From contig DAHVOH010000031.1 of the NCBI GenBank assembly GCA_027318915.1, positions 1-36,883 of the forward strand: a stretch of 36,883 nucleotides of DNA, given 5' to 3'. The notes under the pieces are model-generated. The model saw only the letters and a list, made by a program, of their open reading frames with translations. It searched no databases and was not told where the DNA came from. The stretch comes from Clostridiales bacterium (GTDB lineage: Bacteria > Bacillota_E > Sulfobacillia > Sulfobacillales > JAIMBI01). Positions within the stretch are counted from its first letter, which is position 1. Each line of letters starts with the position of its first letter. Below are positions 34,281 through 36,883 of the stretch, one piece after another. Position numbers and translations under genes: made by a program.

Positions 34281-36238
34281 CGAGCCCCCGTGACGCCGCT
34301 CCTCGACGTCCACCGACCCTCATCAGCAGCGACGACCTGTATCTGTGGAATGAAGGTGCGCACCTGCGCGCCTGGGACATGCTGGGCGCCCACCCACTCC
34401 CCGGGGGTACGCACTTTGCCGTCTGGGCGCCCAACGCCCGCCAGGTTTCCGTCATCGGGGATTTCAACGGCTGGCGTCCGTATGCGGCGCCGCTGGACCC
34501 CCAGGGCTCGTCGGGCATCTTTGCCGGGTTCGTCCCCGGGGTGGCGCCGGGCGCCCTCTACAAGTACCACATCGTCTCGCAGATGGGGGGCGCGGCGCTG
34601 GAGAAAGCGGATCCGGTGGGGTTTCGCCAGGAGGAGCCGCCGCGCACCGCGTCCGTGGTGTGGGATCTGGCCTACGAGTGGGGCGACCAGGCCTGGATGG
34701 AGGCACGTGGGGCCGCCAGCCGGCAGGACGCCCCGCTCAGCATCTACGAGTTGCATCTGGGCTCCTGGCGGCGCCCGCACGACGGGCGGCGCCACTACAC
34801 GTACACGGAGCTGGCCGAGCAGCTGGTGCCCTATGTCACCGCCCAGGGCTTCACGCATGTGGAGTTTCTGCCCGTCATGGAGCACCCCTTCTACGGGTCC
34901 TGGGGATACCAGGTCACCGGATATTTCAGTCCCACCGCGCGCTATGGCTCCCCGCAGGACCTGATGGCCCTCATCGACGCGCTTCATCAAGCGGGAGTGG
35001 GGGTCATTCTGGATTGGGTGCCGTCGCACTTCCCCGACGATCCCCATGGTCTGGCCCACTTCGACGGCACCCATCTCTATGAGCATGCCGACCCGCGGTT
35101 GGGGGTCCACCCCGACTGGCATTCCCTGATTTTCAACTACGGACGGCGAGAGGTGCAAAGTTTCCTGCTGTCGAGCGGCCTCTTCTGGCTGGATCGGTAC
35201 CATGCCGACGGCCTGCGCGTCGACGCCGTGGCCTCCATGCTGTACCTGGACTATTCCCGCCGCCCCGGCGAATGGATCCCGAACCGCGTGGGGGGCCGGG
35301 AGAACCTGGAGGCCATCGACCTCCTGCGCCGTTTCAACCGGGCGGCCTACGCGCGCTATCCCGGCATCCAGACCTATGCCGAAGAATCCACCGCCTGGCC
35401 CCAGGTGTCGCGGCCCACCGATTGGGGCGGCCTCGGATTCGGCTACAAGTGGGACATGGGCTGGATGCACGACACCCTCCAGTATTTCTCCCGCGACCCT
35501 ATTCACCGGCGCCATCACCATCACGAGCTAACGTTCCGCTCGGTCTACGCCCAGACGGAGAACTTCGTGCTGCCTCTGTCCCACGACGAAGTGGTCCATG
35601 GCAAAGGGTCCTTGGTGCACCGTATGCCTGGAGACCGGTGGCAGAAACTGGCCAATCTGCGCCTGCTCCTGGCGTGGCAGTTCACCACGCCGGGCAAGCC
35701 GCTTTTGTTCATGGGCGACGAATGGGGCCAATGGCGAGAGTGGGATCACGAAGGGGAGCTGGATTGGGACCTCTTGGGGGACCCGGCACACGTCGGCATC
35801 CAGCGCCTGGTGCACGATTTGAACGGCCTTGAGCGCGCGGAGCCGGCGCTCTTTATTCACGGCACCGACGCCGCCGGGTTCCGGTGGGTGGTCAGTGACG
35901 CCCGCGCCGAGAGTGTGTACGCCTTCTGGCGGCTCGGGTCGGAACCCGCCGACACCTTGTTGGTGGCGGTGAACGCCACACCGGTCCCCCGGCCGGGCTA
36001 TCACCTGGCCGTCCCCGCCCCCGGCCGTTGGCGGGAGGTGCTCAACACGGACGCCGGCGTCTACGGAGGTGGCAACCTGGGCAATTTGGGCGGCGCCGAG
36101 GCTCGCCCGGTCAACTCCCACGCGGACCTGGAAGTCATGCTGCCCCCGCTGGCGGCGGTCATCTTCAAGCGAGAGCCCTCCCGCGACCGGACCGTCGGCC
36201 GGGCGCCGGATCAGCCGGACGCCGTGCCGACGCCGTGA
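34277..36238 (+). CDS. glgB: 1,4-alpha-glucan branching enzyme GlgB
   Basis: A 653-aa GH13_9 branching enzyme that introduces alpha-1,6 branches into the linear glucan made by GlgE. The N-terminal CBM48 (THFAVWAPNARQVSVIGDFN) is followed by the barrel with YELHLGSWRR, VEFLPVMEHPFYGSWGYQ, VDAVASMLYLDYSR (nucleophile Asp316), YAEESTAWP (Glu369) and LSHDEVVHGKGSL, and an all-beta C-terminal domain. The start was set at the ATG overlapping the treS-mak stop, with GGAGGAGGT 7 nt upstream. The about 20-residue C-terminal tail after the beta domain is not conserved. Last gene of the operon; a 12-bp GC palindrome (36240-36251) follows, without a T-run. Confidence 0.97.
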   Translation: MTSPRDAAPRRPPTLISSDDLYLWNEGAHLRAWDMLGAHPLPGGTHFAVWAPNARQVSVIGDFNGWRPYAAPLDPQGSSGIFAGFVPGVAPGALYKYHIVSQMGGAALEKADPVGFRQEEPPRTASVVWDLAYEWGDQAWMEARGAASRQDAPLSIYELHLGSWRRPHDGRRHYTYTELAEQLVPYVTAQGFTHVEFLPVMEHPFYGSWGYQVTGYFSPTARYGSPQDLMALIDALHQAGVGVILDWVPSHFPDDPHGLAHFDGTHLYEHADPRLGVHPDWHSLIFNYGRREVQSFLLSSGLFWLDRYHADGLRVDAVASMLYLDYSRRPGEWIPNRVGGRENLEAIDLLRRFNRAAYARYPGIQTYAEESTAWPQVSRPTDWGGLGFGYKWDMGWMHDTLQYFSRDPIHRRHHHHELTFRSVYAQTENFVLPLSHDEVVHGKGSLVHRMPGDRWQKLANLRLLLAWQFTTPGKPLLFMGDEWGQWREWDHEGELDWDLLGDPAHVGIQRLVHDLNGLERAEPALFIHGTDAAGFRWVVSDARAESVYAFWRLGSEPADTLLVAVNATPVPRPGYHLAVPAPGRWREVLNTDAGVYGGGNLGNLGGAEARPVNSHADLEVMLPPLAAVIFKREPSRDRTVGRAPDQPDAVPTP

Positions 36239-36267
36239 CGCGGGCGCCCGCACGGGCTGTCGCCGCA

Positions 36268-36804
36268 TTAGTCCAGGTCCCGCGCCATCACCTCGCCATC
36301 GCGGGCCATGCCGTCGCGTCGGCTGTAGGCGGGCAGGCGGCGCACACTCACAAATCCCGCCCGCCGGTATGTAGCCAGCGCCCGCACGTTGTCCGCATCG
36401 GGATCAATCACGGCCAGCCGCGCTCCGCGGGCGCGAAGACAGGCCAGCAATCCCACCACGGCCACCAGACCGAGACCCCGGCCCATCCAGCCCGATCCGC
36501 CCAGAAACAGATCCAGGCCGCCCGCCGGCCGCCCCGTGGCGGGCACGCCGTACACGTCGGCCTCGGCGTCCTGAACCCAGTACACTTGGCCGTATCCCGC
36601 CGGGGTCCCGTCCACTTCCAGCATGTACGCCTGCACGGGTGCGCCCGGAACACTTCGTGGCCCGTATTTCTCGCGCACATACGCACGCGAAGGCCGGCCG
36701 CCGGCCTCTTGATACCAAGCGGCCACGGCCGGGTCGTTCAGCCACCGCCACACATGCTCGAAATCATCGGTCTCCGACCTAAATGGACGCCATTTGACAG
36801 CCAC
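36268..36804 (-). CDS. GNAT acetyltransferase, aminoglycoside/siderophore-type fold
   Basis: A 178-aa protein of the Acetyltransf_8-like group. It has WRWLNDPAVAAWYQEAGG near the start, YMLEVDGTPAGYGQVYWV, the acetyl-CoA loop SGWMGRGLGLVAVVGLL, and VIDPDADNVRALATYRRAGF. This arrangement is shared by AAC(6')-type enzymes and by acetyltransferases of siderophore biosynthesis; resistance cannot be inferred from it. Start is GTG at 36804, 7 nt after the stop of the preceding gene, without a clear ribosome binding site; coupling to that gene is likely. It is convergent with glgB (29-nt gap). Confidence 0.88.
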   Translation of the reverse strand: MAVKWRPFRSETDDFEHVWRWLNDPAVAAWYQEAGGRPSRAYVREKYGPRSVPGAPVQAYMLEVDGTPAGYGQVYWVQDAEADVYGVPATGRPAGGLDLFLGGSGWMGRGLGLVAVVGLLACLRARGARLAVIDPDADNVRALATYRRAGFVSVRRLPAYSRRDGMARDGEVMARDLD

Positions 36805-36811
36805 GCCCGGG

Positions 36812-36883
36812 TCAGCGCAGGTTTTTGTAGTAGTCGGCGTTTATCTGTACGAATTCGCGAAACTCTTCCGGCAGCTCGTCATC
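36812..36883 (-). CDS. C-terminal end of an unidentified protein, cut by the window edge
   Basis: The last 23 codons of a minus-strand gene (DDELPEEFREFVQINADYYK plus three residues, then TGA at 36814-36812). It is a clean open frame with coherent acidic/aromatic composition. Too little remains to name it. Only 7 nt separate it from the GNAT gene, so the two probably share an operon. Confidence 0.65.
   Translation of the reverse strand, partial: DDELPEEFREFVQINADYYKNLR

Noticed and set aside
36268..36804. Calling the GNAT protein an aminoglycoside resistance enzyme
   Set aside because: The fold is shared with siderophore and other acetyltransferases, and no residue seen here settles the substrate.

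Overview
The window is a GC-rich bacterial chromosome segment, and I would place it in a high-GC lineage of the Bacillota, possibly near Sulfobacillus, Thermaerobacter or Symbiobacterium. The main evidence is a well-formed T-box leader with an aspartate specifier in front of an aspartyl-tRNA synthetase gene. Strong GGAGG-type ribosome binding sites and short 4-bp gene overlaps agree with this. The lineage call is an inference, because no rRNA or other phylogenetic marker is present.

Layout. At 0.5-8.9 kb, one minus-strand run carries a System I cytochrome c maturation operon (ccmE, ccmF, a zinc-ribbon membrane protein, an unrecognised exported membrane protein, ccmA, ccmB, ccmC, a ccmD-like gene). 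It is followed by a cobalamin-binding mutase small subunit, the MeaB G-protein chaperone and an acyl-CoA dehydrogenase. At 9.0-9.26 kb, two tandem tRNA-Leu genes have their own promoter and terminator. From about 9.26 to 19.15 kb the window is gene-poor and appears decayed. Isolated genes there (a HAD phosphatase, a GNAT acetyltransferase, a CurA-like oxidoreductase, T-box/aspS) are separated by stretches of 0.4-1.5 kb with no recognisable intact gene. One stretch is a strongly degraded IS1380-family transposase. At 19.15-24.9 kb there are housekeeping or peptide-turnover genes: a small membrane protein, a P-loop kinase, an M24 aminopeptidase, an S9 dipeptidyl peptidase, a Rid-family protein and a BI-1-type membrane protein.

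At 25.0-36.2 kb there is an alpha-glucan/trehalose cluster. On the plus strand glgE, a treS-maltokinase fusion and glgB form an operon that is self-contained for the GlgE pathway: trehalose to maltose, to maltose-1-phosphate, to linear glucan, to branched glucan. Transcribed divergently from it is a GH57/DUF3536 protein. Convergent with that gene is a sugar-nucleotidyltransferase homologue whose active-site motifs are altered. The window closes with a GNAT acetyltransferase and the last 23 codons of another minus-strand gene.

The observations I rate highest are the apparently translational T-box with matching specifier and discriminator bases, the non-canonical CPDHI haem-binding motif in CcmE in an operon with no ccmH but two extra membrane-protein genes, the altered nucleotidyltransferase next to the GlgE operon, and the decayed IS1380 element inside an unusually gene-poor 10-kb zone.
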